The notes beneath the pieces were generated by a model that had not been told where the DNA came from, did not search any database, and saw only the letters and a program-made list of their open reading frames with translations. A stretch of DNA of 64,000 bases from Photobacterium angustum. Lineage in GTDB: Bacteria; Pseudomonadota; Gammaproteobacteria; Enterobacterales; Vibrionaceae. Shown piece after piece: positions 53,071-62,624 of this stretch (positions are counted from its first letter, which is position 1; each line of letters opens with the position of its first letter). Location of the stretch: the NCBI RefSeq assembly GCF_002954615.1, contig NZ_MSCJ01000001.1:682001-746000 (forward strand). Direction: 5' to 3'. The translations under genes and the position numbers were made by a program.

Positions 53071-56000
53071 TTAGTCAAAAGAGGGTTTAGTCATTGGTGC
53101 AGCAGCACTGTTTGTTGCTGTTTGGCTACCCGCTGCACGTGTATTGGTACGCTCGCGTAATGGTGCCGCTTGAACAACAGAGCCTGAGACATGTTCTTCA
53201 GGTGCTGGCGCTTTTGTCATTGCAGAAGCAGCATGGAAACCACGAGGTGAGGTTGCCATTACCGCCGTTGCTACAGCAGGTAAATCAACGACTGAAGTTA
53301 CAGGTGATTTCATTTCAACTGTTTCTTCTGTTTTGATTACCGGAGCTGCTATTTCTTCAACAATAACAGGTTGCTCGATCACTTGCTCTTCAGTAGGCTC
53401 AGACTTTATTTCTACTGTTGTTTCTTCTTCTGTAAAGCGTGGGAATACTTTACCCATCGCCATTTCAGGAATAGCAACACCAGAAAGTGTCGTTGTTTCA
53501 ACAGCAACTACTTCAGATTTAGCTTCTACTACTGGTGCATTAATGATGATGTCATTTGTTTCAACTTCATCAATCACATCTGCAGCATCGACTTTCTCTT
53601 CTGTGATGTTTTTCTCAACAGGCGCTTCAACGGCTGGTTTGATACGAGACCAAACTTTACCCATTGCCATTTCAGGAATTGCAACTCCTGAAGTAGGACG
53701 CATTGCTTTTGGCTTTTCAACGATAGAAACAACATTGACCATCTCGCTAATACTATCAGCAGCATCAATAGCAGCCTGCTCAATAGCATTTGCTTCTTCA
53801 TTGGTAACAAAGTCAGATTTCTCTACGCGTGTATCACGCATACGGCGACGACGCTGACCACTTGCACGTAAGTGACGTGGTGAACGGCGATTACGGCGTT
53901 GAGTGCCTTCCTGCTCTTCATTATCAGCTTGCTCGTCAGTCACACCCTGAGTTTTTTCAGGTTTGTCTTGTGCTTCTTTAGCAATGCTCGTTCCCAATGC
54001 CATTAATGGTGATGGTGTCTGCTCTACAACAGTTTCAACCGTGTCAACTTTTTCGACAGCATCAACTGGTACATTTTGTTGTTTAACTGATTCTTCAACA
54101 TTATCTGTGATACGTACTTTTTTACGAAGTTGACGGCGCTGGCGACGTTGCTTCACTTTTACCGCTTTTTCTTCGTTATCACGTTGTGCATCAACAGGTT
54201 TTTCAGTTGTTGCTTTTGCTGACTGCTCGTCTTGTTGTTGACGTTGCTGTTTTTGCGCTTGAATTTCTTCTTTACGAGACTGACGCTTCTGCTCTTTCGC
54301 TTCATCGTTATTACGGTTTTGGCGAGGAGCTTTTGCAGCCTTGTCGTTTTGCTGTTGACGGTTTTTGTCATTACGGTCATTGCGACGACGATTTTGGCGT
54401 TGCTCGTTATTACGCTCTTGACGTTCGTCATTGTTCTCAACATCGTTGTTATCTTGTCGATTATTACGACGGTTGTTATCACGACTGTTGTCACGGTTAT
54501 TACGACGGTTGTCAGAACGATCGTTGCGACGATTGTTGTTGCGACGATTATTTTGATTGTTGTTTTGTTCTGTTTTTGCTTCTGCTGGTTTCTCTTGTTG
54601 CTGTTCAGGGCTACCAGAGAAGAATGAAGCTAATACAGAGAAGAAACGGCTTAATAAACCAGGTTTCTTGGCTGATGCAGGAGCAGGTTTAGCCGTTACT
54701 TTTGGTGTCGGCTTAGTTGCAGGCTTTGCAACAGGCGCTGGTTGTTTTGGTGCAGTGAAACCTTGAAGTACTGGCTCTTCACGTTTTTTGATGACGCGCT
54801 CAGGTTGTGGTGCTTCAATTGCTTCAGCTTCTTTTAACGCTTCTAACGTTTTAGGTATATGGTAGGAAAGTGTGTCTTGCTCTTCACCTTCACGAATACG
54901 CAGGACTTCAAAGTGCGGCGTTTCCATATCAGAGTTCGGAACGATAACAACACGTACACCATGGTACTTTTCAATGTGCTGAACTGAACGACGCTTTTCG
55001 TTGAGAAGGTATGAGGCAACAGGTACAGGTACAATAGCAAGTACTTGGGAGCTGTTATCTTTTAGTGCTTCTTCTTCGATTAGTCGTAGAATTGATAGTG
55101 ATAGTGATTCATTATCACGAACAACACCAGTGCCAGAACAACGAGGACAAACGTGGTGGCTCGCTTCTGCAAGAGAAGGGCTTAAACGTTGACGAGACAT
55201 TTCAAGTAGACCGAAACGTGAGATTCGACCGATTTGAACACGTGCGCGATCCATACGAACAGCTTCACGTAAACGGTTTTCAACTTCACGTTGGTGGCGA
55301 ACAGGTGTCATATCAATAAAGTCGATAACAACCAGACCACCTAAGTCACGTAGACGTAATTGACGTGCAATTTCATCGGCAGCTTCTAAGTTTGTCTGTA
55401 GTGCTGTTTCTTCAATATCGCCACCCTTTGTTGCACGAGCAGAGTTGATATCGATAGACGTTAATGCTTCTGTTGGGTCAATAACAACAGAGCCACCTGA
55501 AGGTAAACGAACTTCGCGCTGGAACGCAGAGTCAATTTGGCTTTCAATTTGGTAGTGGCTAAATAGTGGAACCTCACCCTCGTAACGCTTAACGCGAGAC
55601 AAGAAATCAGGACGAACTAATTTAATATGATCACGTGCGCGGTCGAAAATTTTCGGGCTATCGATTAGAATTTCACCGATGTCACGACGTAAATAATCGC
55701 GGATTGCACGAGCAATCACATTACTTTCTTGGTGGATAAGAAACGGAGCTGATTGTGAATCGGCTGCTTCTTTTACAGCATTCCAATGGTTTAGTAGAAC
55801 GTTTAAATCCCACTCAAGCTCTTCACCTGATTTACCCACGCCTGCTGTACGTACAATTAGACCCATACCTTGCGGTAAGTCTAATGTGCTTAGTGCAGCT
55901 TTAAGTTGGGTACGCTCTTCACCTTCGATACGACGAGAAATACCGCCAGCACGAGGGTTGTTAGGCATTAAAACAAGGTAACTACCTGCTAGAGAGATAA

Positions 56001-56355
56001 AAGTAGTAAGGGCTGCGCCTTTGTTTCCACGTTCTTCTTTATCAACTTGGACGATAACTTCTTGGCCTTCTTTTAGGACTTCCTTGATATTAGGACGACC
56101 TTGGTAAGAATAATTGGCAGGGAAGTAATCTTTCGCAACTTCTTTAAGAGGAAGGAAACCGTGACGCTCAGCACCATAGTCAACGAACGCTGCTTCCAGA
56201 CTTGGTTCGATGCGTGTGATGCGGCCTTTGTAGATATTTGCTTTTTTAGATTCGTGACCAGGGCTTTCGATATCAAGATCAAATAGCTTTTGGCCATCAA
56301 CTAATGCGACGCGCAACTCTTCCTTCTGAGTTGCGTTAATCAACATTCTTTTCAT
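53071..56355 (-). CDS. rne: Ribonuclease E
   Basis: RNase E (1094 residues) starts mRNA decay and matures rRNA and tRNA. The catalytic half (1-530) is nearly identical to E. coli: the S1 domain, metal-binding Asp residues in [13 protein letters not shown] (about 298-310) and VIDFIDMTP (about 342-350), and the zinc-link CPRCSGTG near 404. The C-terminal scaffold has the membrane helix [17 protein letters not shown] (about 564-582) and a long Asn/Arg/Gln-rich tract. The RNA-binding [16 protein letters not shown] lies near 820-840. Two copies of [11 protein letters not shown] resemble the enolase-binding site. [11 protein letters not shown] near the end resembles the PNPase site. A long leader precedes it. 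Confidence 0.97.
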   Translation of the reverse strand: MKRMLINATQKEELRVALVDGQKLFDLDIESPGHESKKANIYKGRITRIEPSLEAAFVDYGAERHGFLPLKEVAKDYFPANYSYQGRPNIKEVLKEGQEVIVQVDKEERGNKGAALTTFISLAGSYLVLMPNNPRAGGISRRIEGEERTQLKAALSTLDLPQGMGLIVRTAGVGKSGEELEWDLNVLLNHWNAVKEAADSQSAPFLIHQESNVIARAIRDYLRRDIGEILIDSPKIFDRARDHIKLVRPDFLSRVKRYEGEVPLFSHYQIESQIDSAFQREVRLPSGGSVVIDPTEALTSIDINSARATKGGDIEETALQTNLEAADEIARQLRLRDLGGLVVIDFIDMTPVRHQREVENRLREAVRMDRARVQIGRISRFGLLEMSRQRLSPSLAEASHHVCPRCSGTGVVRDNESLSLSILRLIEEEALKDNSSQVLAIVPVPVASYLLNEKRRSVQHIEKYHGVRVVIVPNSDMETPHFEVLRIREGEEQDTLSYHIPKTLEALKEAEAIEAPQPERVIKKREEPVLQGFTAPKQPAPVAKPATKPTPKVTAKPAPASAKKPGLLSRFFSVLASFFSGSPEQQQEKPAEAKTEQNNNQNNRRNNNRRNDRSDNRRNNRDNSRDNNRRNNRQDNNDVENNDERQERNNEQRQNRRRNDRNDKNRQQQNDKAAKAPRQNRNNDEAKEQKRQSRKEEIQAQKQQRQQQDEQSAKATTEKPVDAQRDNEEKAVKVKQRRQRRQLRKKVRITDNVEESVKQQNVPVDAVEKVDTVETVVEQTPSPLMALGTSIAKEAQDKPEKTQGVTDEQADNEEQEGTQRRNRRSPRHLRASGQRRRRMRDTRVEKSDFVTNEEANAIEQAAIDAADSISEMVNVVSIVEKPKAMRPTSGVAIPEMAMGKVWSRIKPAVEAPVEKNITEEKVDAADVIDEVETNDIIINAPVVEAKSEVVAVETTTLSGVAIPEMAMGKVFPRFTEEETTVEIKSEPTEEQVIEQPVIVEEIAAPVIKTEETVEMKSPVTSVVDLPAVATAVMATSPRGFHAASAMTKAPAPEEHVSGSVVQAAPLRERTNTRAAGSQTATNSAAAPMTKPSFD

Positions 56356-56560
56356 TATATTGTACTCATTTATTGTCGTTGTATTAGTACGCTAGTTACA
56401 TCTGTTTTTTGATGGCGCCGGACTCCAAGTCTGATGTACGGTTGCAACCTCACGGTTGGAATGCAGGAGTGCTTTCTGGCCACACTTATCAGCCAACTGT
56501 ATGTGAGATGGTTAGATCTAAAAAATACAGCTGGTATCACCACATTGAAGTGGTTGTATC
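56356..56560 (-). promoter_or_regulatory. Structured 5' leader of rne, likely autoregulatory
   Basis: Read on the minus strand the leader folds into several hairpins. A 10-bp stem joins CCAGCTGTAT (56525-56534) and ATACAGTTGG (56493-56502). ACCAC/GTGGT makes a stem at 56539-56554, and CAACC-GTGA-GGTTG with a GNRA tetraloop lies at 56445-56458. In E. coli the rne leader hairpins let RNase E tune its own mRNA. By position and structure this is the counterpart (inference). A TTGACA on the minus strand near 56692-56697 could be the -35 of the promoter. Confidence 0.55.
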
Positions 56561-56791
56561 TGTCACATCAAAAAAAAATGTAATTTGACGCACTAAAAAA
56601 AACTCCGATAACCCTAACGTCTTACGCCATTTGCTGCGTTTATTATCTGAGTTGTATAAAAAATAGCCATAAAGATGGTTATATGCTCATCTTGTCAATG
56701 AAGTAGGCAAAAAAACCTACCTCAGCACACAATGATAGCAGGCTCACTTTTTTGCGGCAATCTGCTTTATTTGCGTGATACAATCAAACCC

Positions 56792-57736
56792 ATGACAGAA
56801 GATAAACCTAAAGTGCAATTCATCGACATTAGCGATGACTTTGCAGGCCAGCGGATTGATAATTTTCTCCGCGCTAGGCTTAAAAACGTACCAAAAAGTA
56901 TGATTTACCGCATTTTGCGTAAAGGCGAGGTGCGAGTAAACAAAAAACGTATTAAACCTGAATATAAATTGCAGGATGGTGATCTAGTACGCGTACCGCC
57001 GGTTTTTGTTCCTGAAAAAGAAGAACAAGCACCAGTAAGTACCAAGTTGAATAAAGTCGCTGAATTAGAGCATTGCATTATCTATGAAGATGATCATATG
57101 TTAATTCTGAACAAACCATCAGGAACGGCAGTTCATGGTGGCAGTGGCTTAAAGTTTGGTGCTATTGAAGCATTACGAGCGTTACGCCCTGATGCACGAT
57201 TTTTGGAACTCGTTCACCGAATTGACCGTGATACCTCGGGCATTTTGTTAGTGGCAAAGAAGCGTTCAGCTCTTCGTCAATTGCAAGAGCAATTTAGAAA
57301 TAAAACGGTGCAGAAATATTACTTCGCTTTAGTAATGGGAGAATGGAAAGCGAATTGCCGAAAAGTCACTGCACCTTTGTTAAAAAATGAAGTAAACAGC
57401 ATTGTACGTGTTAACCCACAAGGTAAAGCATCCGATACGCGTTTTAAGGTATTAGAGCGATTCCCACAGGCGACATTGGTACAAGCTAGCCCTGTAACGG
57501 GTCGTACGCATCAGATCCGTGTGCATTGTCAGTATGAAGGCCATCCTATTGCTTGGGATGATCGTTATGGTGATCCACGTTTTGATGCCTACACTAAAAA
57601 AACAGGTTTAGGGCGTTTGTTCCTTCATGCTGCAAATATCAAATTTACGCATCCAAGTACGGATGAAGCGATGGATATTAGCGCGCCAATGGAACCGGTT
57701 TTAGAACGTTGTTTGGAAAAACTACGTCAAATGTAA
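56792..57736 (+). CDS. rluC: 23S rRNA pseudouridine(955/2504/2580) synthase
   Basis: RluC (314 residues from the ATG at 56792) makes three pseudouridines in the large-subunit rRNA. The frame opens 20 codons earlier, but MTEDKPKVQFIDI matches the family start. An N-terminal S4 domain (GQRIDNFLRARLKNVPKSMI) comes first, then the catalytic ELVHRIDRDTSGILLVAKKR with the active-site Asp, then SPVTGRTHQIRVH. It is divergent from rne, as in E. coli. Confidence 0.96.
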   Translation: MTEDKPKVQFIDISDDFAGQRIDNFLRARLKNVPKSMIYRILRKGEVRVNKKRIKPEYKLQDGDLVRVPPVFVPEKEEQAPVSTKLNKVAELEHCIIYEDDHMLILNKPSGTAVHGGSGLKFGAIEALRALRPDARFLELVHRIDRDTSGILLVAKKRSALRQLQEQFRNKTVQKYYFALVMGEWKANCRKVTAPLLKNEVNSIVRVNPQGKASDTRFKVLERFPQATLVQASPVTGRTHQIRVHCQYEGHPIAWDDRYGDPRFDAYTKKTGLGRLFLHAANIKFTHPSTDEAMDISAPMEPVLERCLEKLRQM

Positions 57737-57744
57737 CCAAAGTG

Positions 57745-57776
57745 AAAGGCGAGGAAATAGTCTCGCCTTTTGTTTT
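57745..57776 (+). terminator. rluC terminator
   Basis: AAAGGCGAG (57745-57753) pairs with CTCGCCTTT (57762-57770), followed by TGTTTTG. Confidence 0.8.
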
Positions 57777-57799
57777 GCACGAATGTTAGTGACTAAGTC

Positions 57800-58381
57800 T
57801 TATAAAACAGAAACGTCCTCATTAGCTAACATTTCTGTTAATGCAATCAAAGGTAATCCTACGAGAGTGTTAGGATCGCGCCCTTCAAGTTTATCAAATA
57901 GTGCTATTCCTAAACCTTCGCTTTTAAAACTCCCAGCACAATATAAAGGTTGTTCTTTTCTCACGTAATTCTCAATTTGTTGTGTCGTTAGTGTTTTAAA
58001 GTGGACATGAAAGGGTTCACAAATGACTTGAGTTGATTGCGTTTTTGCATTGTAAACACATAGCCCTGTGTAAAAAGTAATGGTTTTGCCACTTGCGGCT
58101 TGTAATTGCCTACAAGCATTTTCTTCAGTATGGGGTTTACCTAAGATTTTCCCATCAATCACACAAACTTGATCTGATCCTATAATAAGAGAGTCTGGGT
58201 AAGTGCTGGCACAAGCTTTGGCTTTTAATTGTGCGAGTCTACAGACTAATTCTTGGGCGGATTCTGTGGGTAATACCGTCTCATCAGTTTCAGGGTTTGC
58301 CGTTTCAAAACGGATCGCTAACTTTTCGAGTAGCATTTTTCGGTAAGGGGAGGTTGATGCCAGTAATAATGGTTGTGTCAT
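57800..58381 (-). CDS. yceF: Maf-like nucleotide pyrophosphatase YceF (7-methyl-GTP pyrophosphatase)
   Basis: The 193-residue Maf/HAM1-fold protein hydrolyses modified nucleotides; E. coli YceF prefers 7-methyl-GTP, a house-cleaning role. Family motifs are [17 protein letters not shown] at the N-terminus, [12 protein letters not shown] (catalytic Asp region), [13 protein letters not shown], and the C-terminal [19 protein letters not shown]. Its place between rluC and yceD, on the opposite strand, is the same as in E. coli, which favours YceF over the other Maf paralogue YhdE. Confidence 0.92.
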   Translation of the reverse strand: MTQPLLLASTSPYRKMLLEKLAIRFETANPETDETVLPTESAQELVCRLAQLKAKACASTYPDSLIIGSDQVCVIDGKILGKPHTEENACRQLQAASGKTITFYTGLCVYNAKTQSTQVICEPFHVHFKTLTTQQIENYVRKEQPLYCAGSFKSEGLGIALFDKLEGRDPNTLVGLPLIALTEMLANEDVSVL

Positions 58382-58803
58382 AACAGTGTTCTACACATCT
58401 AGAGTGAATTTTAATAGAACAATGATATAGGAAGTTTCACTATGATTGCTGCAACTTTTATTAGGATTATATTGAATTGAGATTGTTGTATTACGGTTGT
58501 TTCATTCCACAATTCGGTGTATGTTCCCGCATAATTTGTTAGATCCCCAATTAGACTAATGACAAGACTCATATTGTTCAAAATATATGTGGGTTATTGA
58601 TAGCGACTGCATATGATTATACGTCTATATCAGTTGCTTTGTGCGCTATGTTGGGTGTTATTTCATCGATTGTTCCGACACGATCAAGTGATTGAGTAGC
58701 AGACATTTATAATTTTATTACTGAGATGTGGTGTCGAAGCGTTTTGTAATTTTCATCACAGCATGAGAATTGGTCAAAAGCTGTTAAATCACACACATTT
58801 CCT
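58382..58803. other. Non-coding divergent region between yceF and yceD
   Basis: In these 422 bases I see no gene, RNA or strong repeat. A 12-codon frame with an AGGAAG site (58442-58480) is too short to support. The yceF promoter must lie at the left end; the yceD promoter is at the right. Confidence 0.5.
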
Positions 58804-58832
58804 TTGACTCAAACAGACTATAAGGCTAATAT
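58804..58832 (+). promoter_or_regulatory. Promoter of the yceD-rpmF-plsX-fab cluster
   Basis: TTGACT (58804-58809), a 17-base spacer and TAATAT (58827-58832) form a good sigma-70 pair. Transcription would begin within a few bases of the yceD ATG at 58842, and no ribosome-binding sequence is present between them. Confidence 0.55.
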
Positions 58833-58841
58833 TCGCGCCCT

Positions 58842-59360
58842 ATGCAAAAGGTAAAATTGCCGCTAAAGGTAGATCCAGTACGCACAGCACAAAAAAGACT
58901 CGATTATGATGGCATCATCAAAGCCGATCTTTTGTCTCGCCTAGCTGAATCAACCCAGAGCGTAATAAGTGATGCAAACGTCAACTTGTCTTTTGACCTT
59001 GACCAACGTCGTATTCCTTTCATCCGCGGTATCGCAGATGTAGACGTGATGTTGACCTGTCAGCGATGTCAGGGAGAATTTCCACACCATATTCATGTGG
59101 AATTCTGTTATAGTCCGGTTCGCAACGAAGAAGCCGTAGATGAGTTACCGGAAGCCTATGAGCCGACAATCGTCGACGAAAATGGCGAGATCAACCTGAT
59201 TCAACTTGTTGAAGACGAATTGATTCTGGAATTACCACAAGTCGCAATGCACGACGATGCTGATTGTAAAATTGGCTCGAAGAACATGTCTTTTGGTGAG
59301 ATCCCCGTTGCTGATGAGCGTCCGAATCCGTTTGCAGTATTGAAAAATCTTAAGAGTTAA
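58842..59360 (+). CDS. yceD: YceD, 23S rRNA accumulation protein (DUF177)
   Basis: The 172-residue protein belongs to the YceD/DUF177 family, which in E. coli is needed for normal 23S rRNA levels; the plant homologue acts likewise. MQKVKLPL at the start is the same as in E. coli, which fixes the ATG even though no ribosome site precedes it. A zinc-binding-like CQRCQGEF lies near residue 70, and the C-terminus has [13 protein letters not shown]. rpmF follows 20 bases later, an almost universal pairing that suggests a role around the large ribosomal subunit. Confidence 0.94.
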   Translation: MQKVKLPLKVDPVRTAQKRLDYDGIIKADLLSRLAESTQSVISDANVNLSFDLDQRRIPFIRGIADVDVMLTCQRCQGEFPHHIHVEFCYSPVRNEEAVDELPEAYEPTIVDENGEINLIQLVEDELILELPQVAMHDDADCKIGSKNMSFGEIPVADERPNPFAVLKNLKS

Positions 59361-59380
59361 ATTTAACAGGAGTAGGGTTA

Positions 59381-59551
59381 ATGGCCGTACAAAAGAGCAA
59401 AAAATCACGTGCAGCACGTGGTATGCGTCGTTCACACGATGCCCTAACTACAGCAGCAGTTTCTGTAGATAAAGCATCTGGTGAGACTCACCTACGTCAC
59501 CACGTGACAGCTGACGGTTTCTACCGTGGCCGCAAGGTTATCAACAAGTAA
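59381..59551 (+). CDS. rpmF: 50S ribosomal protein L32
   Basis: This short gene encodes 56 residues, [20 protein letters not shown] onward, ending [11 protein letters not shown]: complete bacterial L32. It lacks the zinc cysteines, as other gammaproteobacterial L32 proteins do. The ATG is preceded by AGGAGTAGGG. It lies between yceD (20 bases upstream) and plsX (12 bases downstream), linking ribosome and fatty-acid genes in one operon as in E. coli. Confidence 0.97.
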   Translation: MAVQKSKKSRAARGMRRSHDALTTAAVSVDKASGETHLRHHVTADGFYRGRKVINK

Positions 59552-59563
59552 GGTTGAACCTTG

Positions 59564-60586
59564 ATGGGTCTTACCGTTGCACTTGATGCAATGGGCGGGG
59601 ATTTCGGTCCTCAAGTAACAGTGCCTGCCGCCGTGCAGGCACTGTTGCATTCGCCTGAGCTCAAACTTATTCTTTTCGGTGATCTAAGTGCAATCACTGC
59701 GCAGTTAACTCTCCTCAATAAGCTTAACCACCCTAGGCTAACGATCGTACATTGCGATACCGTTATCGCCAACGAAACACGTCCATCACAAGCCCTTAGA
59801 CATAGTAAAGGCTCATCTATGCGTATGGCATTAGATGCAGTTGCAGCAGGCCAAGCAGATGCATGTGTCAGCGCAGGTAATACTGGCGCACTCATGGCAT
59901 TATCACGTTTTGTGTTGAAACAACTTCCGGGTGTTGAACGTCCTGCATTAATTTCAGCGATACCCAATCGTGGTGAAAATCCAACATGGCTTCTTGATCT
60001 TGGCGCGAATGTGTCTTGCGATGCTGATACTTTATTCCAGTTTGCAGTTATGGGCTCTGTTCTTGCTGAACAAACCTTAGGTGCTATGCCGCGTGTCGCA
60101 TTATTAAATATTGGCGAAGAAGAGATCAAAGGTAATGATTTAGTCAAACGTTGTGCTGAAATGTTGATTCAATCTCCGGATATCAACTATGTTGGCTACG
60201 TTGAAGGCCACCAACTTTATTCAGATAAAGCCGATGTTATAGTGTGTGATGGTTTCGTTGGCAACGTGAGTTTAAAGACCAGCGAAGGGGTCGCAAACTT
60301 ATTTATTGAACGGATAAAACGTGCAATAGGTAGAAACCCAATTCGACGCATTATTGCTAAATGGCTGTTTAGTGAGCTATTTGAGAGCTTGCAACAGTTG
60401 AACCCCGACCAGTATAACGGTGCAAGTCTGTTAGGATTGCGCGGTATTGTGGTTAAAAGCCATGGAAGTGCTGATACTGTCGCTTTCGCTCATGCGATAA
60501 GTGAAGCGGTTTACGAAGTTAAACAACAAATACCGAACAAAATCAGTGACCGTTTAGAAGAGGTCCTACTCGAGAGGCACTATTAG
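59564..60586 (+). CDS. plsX: Phosphate acyltransferase PlsX
   Basis: PlsX (340 residues) converts acyl-ACP plus phosphate to acyl-phosphate, the donor for glycerol-3-phosphate acylation by PlsY. The ATG at 59564 gives [17 protein letters not shown]; a TTG one codon earlier is also in frame. [18 protein letters not shown] sequence ([17 protein letters not shown]), the [17 protein letters not shown] block and [16 protein letters not shown] are family marks. It is the link between fatty-acid synthesis and phospholipid synthesis, and fabH starts 5 bases later. Confidence 0.96.
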   Translation: MGLTVALDAMGGDFGPQVTVPAAVQALLHSPELKLILFGDLSAITAQLTLLNKLNHPRLTIVHCDTVIANETRPSQALRHSKGSSMRMALDAVAAGQADACVSAGNTGALMALSRFVLKQLPGVERPALISAIPNRGENPTWLLDLGANVSCDADTLFQFAVMGSVLAEQTLGAMPRVALLNIGEEEIKGNDLVKRCAEMLIQSPDINYVGYVEGHQLYSDKADVIVCDGFVGNVSLKTSEGVANLFIERIKRAIGRNPIRRIIAKWLFSELFESLQQLNPDQYNGASLLGLRGIVVKSHGSADTVAFAHAISEAVYEVKQQIPNKISDRLEEVLLERHY

Positions 60587-60591
60587 TCTTC

Positions 60592-61548
60592 ATGAATAGC
60601 AAAATTCTAGGAACTGGCAGCTACCTGCCACAACAAGTACGCTCGAATGCGGACTTAGAAAAAATGGTAGAAACAAGCGATGAGTGGATTGTGACACGAA
60701 CAGGTATTCGTGAACGTCGTATTTCGTCTGAAGATGAAACTGTTGCCGTAATGGGCTACCAAGCTTCGTTAAAAGCAATTGAGATGGCGGGGATTGATAA
60801 AGAAGATATCGATCTGATCATTGTTGCCACTTCTAGTGCCAGCCATTCATTTCCATCAGCAGCTTGCCAAGTGCAAGGTATGCTAGATATTAAGGGCTGT
60901 CCTGCATTTGATTTATCTGCGGCGTGTACAGGCTTTGTTTATGCGTTAAGTGTTGCTGATCAGCATATCAAAACGGGTATGGCGAAAAATGTACTTGTTA
61001 TTGGTTCTGATGCACTTTCTCATTGCTGTGATCCAGAAGATCGCTCAACCATTATTTTATTTGGTGATGCGGCGGGTGCGGTTGTGATTGGTGCGAGTGA
61101 AGAGCCGGGTATTATTTCAACGCATTTATATGCTGATGGTCATTTTGGTGGTTTATTAAGTCTAGCTGTGCCAGAACATGGTAAAGATTTTGATGCCAAC
61201 AAGTGGCTTTACATGGCAGGTAATGAAGTATTTAAAGTGGCGGTAACCCAGTTATCGAACTTAGTGAAAAGTACGCTTGCTGAAAATAATATGGATAAGT
61301 CAGAGTTAGATTGGCTTGTGCCTCACCAAGCGAATATGCGTATTATCTCAGCGACGGCGAAAAAATTATCTATGTCGATGGATCAAGTTGTGGTTACGCT
61401 TGATCGTCATGGTAATACATCAGCAGCAACTGTCCCAACAGCATTAGATGAAGCGGTTCGTGATGGCCGTATTCAACGTGGTCAAACATTATTACTAGAA
61501 GCGTTTGGTGGCGGTTTCACTTGGGGCTCAGCATTAGTGAAGTTTTAA
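60592..61548 (+). CDS. fabH: Beta-ketoacyl-ACP synthase III
   Basis: FabH (318 residues) condenses acetyl-CoA with malonyl-ACP to start type II fatty-acid synthesis. The catalytic Cys112 lies in [12 protein letters not shown], the His in VPHQANMRI and the Asn in [26 protein letters not shown] near residue 30 is typical. It lies 5 bases after plsX. The 120 bases between it and fabD, which are absent or shorter in tight fab operons, carry two palindromes. Confidence 0.97.
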   Translation: MNSKILGTGSYLPQQVRSNADLEKMVETSDEWIVTRTGIRERRISSEDETVAVMGYQASLKAIEMAGIDKEDIDLIIVATSSASHSFPSAACQVQGMLDIKGCPAFDLSAACTGFVYALSVADQHIKTGMAKNVLVIGSDALSHCCDPEDRSTIILFGDAAGAVVIGASEEPGIISTHLYADGHFGGLLSLAVPEHGKDFDANKWLYMAGNEVFKVAVTQLSNLVKSTLAENNMDKSELDWLVPHQANMRIISATAKKLSMSMDQVVVTLDRHGNTSAATVPTALDEAVRDGRIQRGQTLLLEAFGGGFTWGSALVKF

Positions 61549-61587
61549 TCAAGTGATTAAACATTACTGATTTGCTTTTATTTTTAG

Positions 61588-61626
61588 TGCATTAAAACTA
61601 ATAAGCAATATATTAGTTTTAATGCA
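61588..61626. repeat. Perfect 16-bp inverted repeat in the fabH-fabD gap
   Basis: TGCATTAAAACTAATA (61588-61603) and TATTAGTTTTAATGCA (61611-61626) surround a 7-base loop. The arms are AT-rich and no U run follows, so an operator or processing hairpin is more likely than a terminator. Confidence 0.75.
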
Positions 61627-61634
61627 TATTAATC

Positions 61635-61649
61635 GACTAATGATTAGTC
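61635..61649. promoter_or_regulatory. 15-bp palindrome just upstream of fabD
   Basis: GACTAAT-G-ATTAGTC is a perfect 7-1-7 palindrome, 20 bases before the fabD ATG and 9 bases after the larger inverted repeat. The size and symmetry suit a dimeric repressor. It matches neither the FabR nor the FadR consensus I know. Confidence 0.45.
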
Positions 61650-61668
61650 AATAAATAAGGATTCTCGA

Positions 61669-62598
61669 ATGTCTAAGTTCGCGATTGTTTTCCCAGGTCA
61701 GGGCTCTCAAACCGTTGGTATGCTAGCTGAATTAGCAGAACAATTTGATGTGGTTAAAGAAACGTTCTCTGAGGCATCTGATGCGCTAGGTTACGATCTT
61801 TGGGCGTTGGTTCAAAACGGCCCAGCAGAAGATTTAAACCAAACACAACGCACTCAGCCTGCATTGTTAACAGCATCTGTTGCGATTTGGCGTGTATGGC
61901 AGCAGCAAGGTGGTGAGCAACCAACGCTACTTGCTGGTCACAGCCTTGGTGAATATTCTGCACTAGTATGTGCAGGTGTTATTGATTTTAAAGCTGCGGT
62001 AAAACTGGTTGAACTTCGTGGTCAACTAATGCAAGAAGCAGTACCGGCTGGAGTTGGTGCTATGTCTGCAATTATCGGTCTTGATAACGATGCAATTGCG
62101 AAAGCATGTGAAGAAGCGGCTCAAGGCGAAGTATGTTCTCCTGTTAACTTCAATTCGCCGGGCCAGGTTGTTATTGCTGGTAATAAAGAAGCGGTAGAGC
62201 GTGCAAACGTTCTGTGTAAAGAAGCGGGTGCTAAACGTGCGCTTCCTCTTCCTGTTTCTGTGCCTTCTCACTGCGCATTGATGAAACCTGCTGCGGATAA
62301 ACTTGCAGTAGCACTAGAAACTATCGAATTTAATGCACCGTCTGTACCTGTTATTAACAATGCTGACGTGGCAACAGAAACTGATCCAGCAGCGATTAAG
62401 CTTGCACTCGTTAAACAGTTATACAGCCCAGTACGTTGGACTGAATCTGTTGAGCGCATGGCTGCAGAAGGTATCGAAGAATTATTAGAAATGGGTCCAG
62501 GTAAAGTATTAACTGGCCTAACTAAGCGTATTGATCGCGCACTTAGCGGTGCTGCAGTTAATGATATTGCTTCATTAGAAGCGGCTATGGCTAAGTAG
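61669..62598 (+). CDS. fabD: Malonyl-CoA-ACP transacylase
   Basis: FabD (309 residues) moves malonyl from CoA to ACP, supplying the extender unit. The catalytic Ser92 is in GHSLGEYSA, the N-terminal oxyanion motif is FPGQGSQTVGM, Arg117 equivalent is in VELRGQLMQ and the His in VSVPSHCALM. AAGGATT precedes the ATG. fabG follows after 26 bases, so they are one unit, as in E. coli. Confidence 0.97.
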   Translation: MSKFAIVFPGQGSQTVGMLAELAEQFDVVKETFSEASDALGYDLWALVQNGPAEDLNQTQRTQPALLTASVAIWRVWQQQGGEQPTLLAGHSLGEYSALVCAGVIDFKAAVKLVELRGQLMQEAVPAGVGAMSAIIGLDNDAIAKACEEAAQGEVCSPVNFNSPGQVVIAGNKEAVERANVLCKEAGAKRALPLPVSVPSHCALMKPAADKLAVALETIEFNAPSVPVINNADVATETDPAAIKLALVKQLYSPVRWTESVERMAAEGIEELLEMGPGKVLTGLTKRIDRALSGAAVNDIASLEAAMAK

Positions 62599-62624
62599 TC
62601 ATTAAGCTTTAAAGAGGATTTACA

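Noticed and set aside
53333..54692. Several plus-strand frames of 106-174 codons inside rne
   Set aside because: They mirror the low-complexity Asn/Arg/Gln and Glu/Val tracts of RNase E, have no ribosome sites and show no protein motif.
58442..58480. 12-codon frame with AGGAAG upstream, before yceD
   Set aside because: Too short, with no leader-peptide features such as runs of a regulatory amino acid followed by an attenuator.
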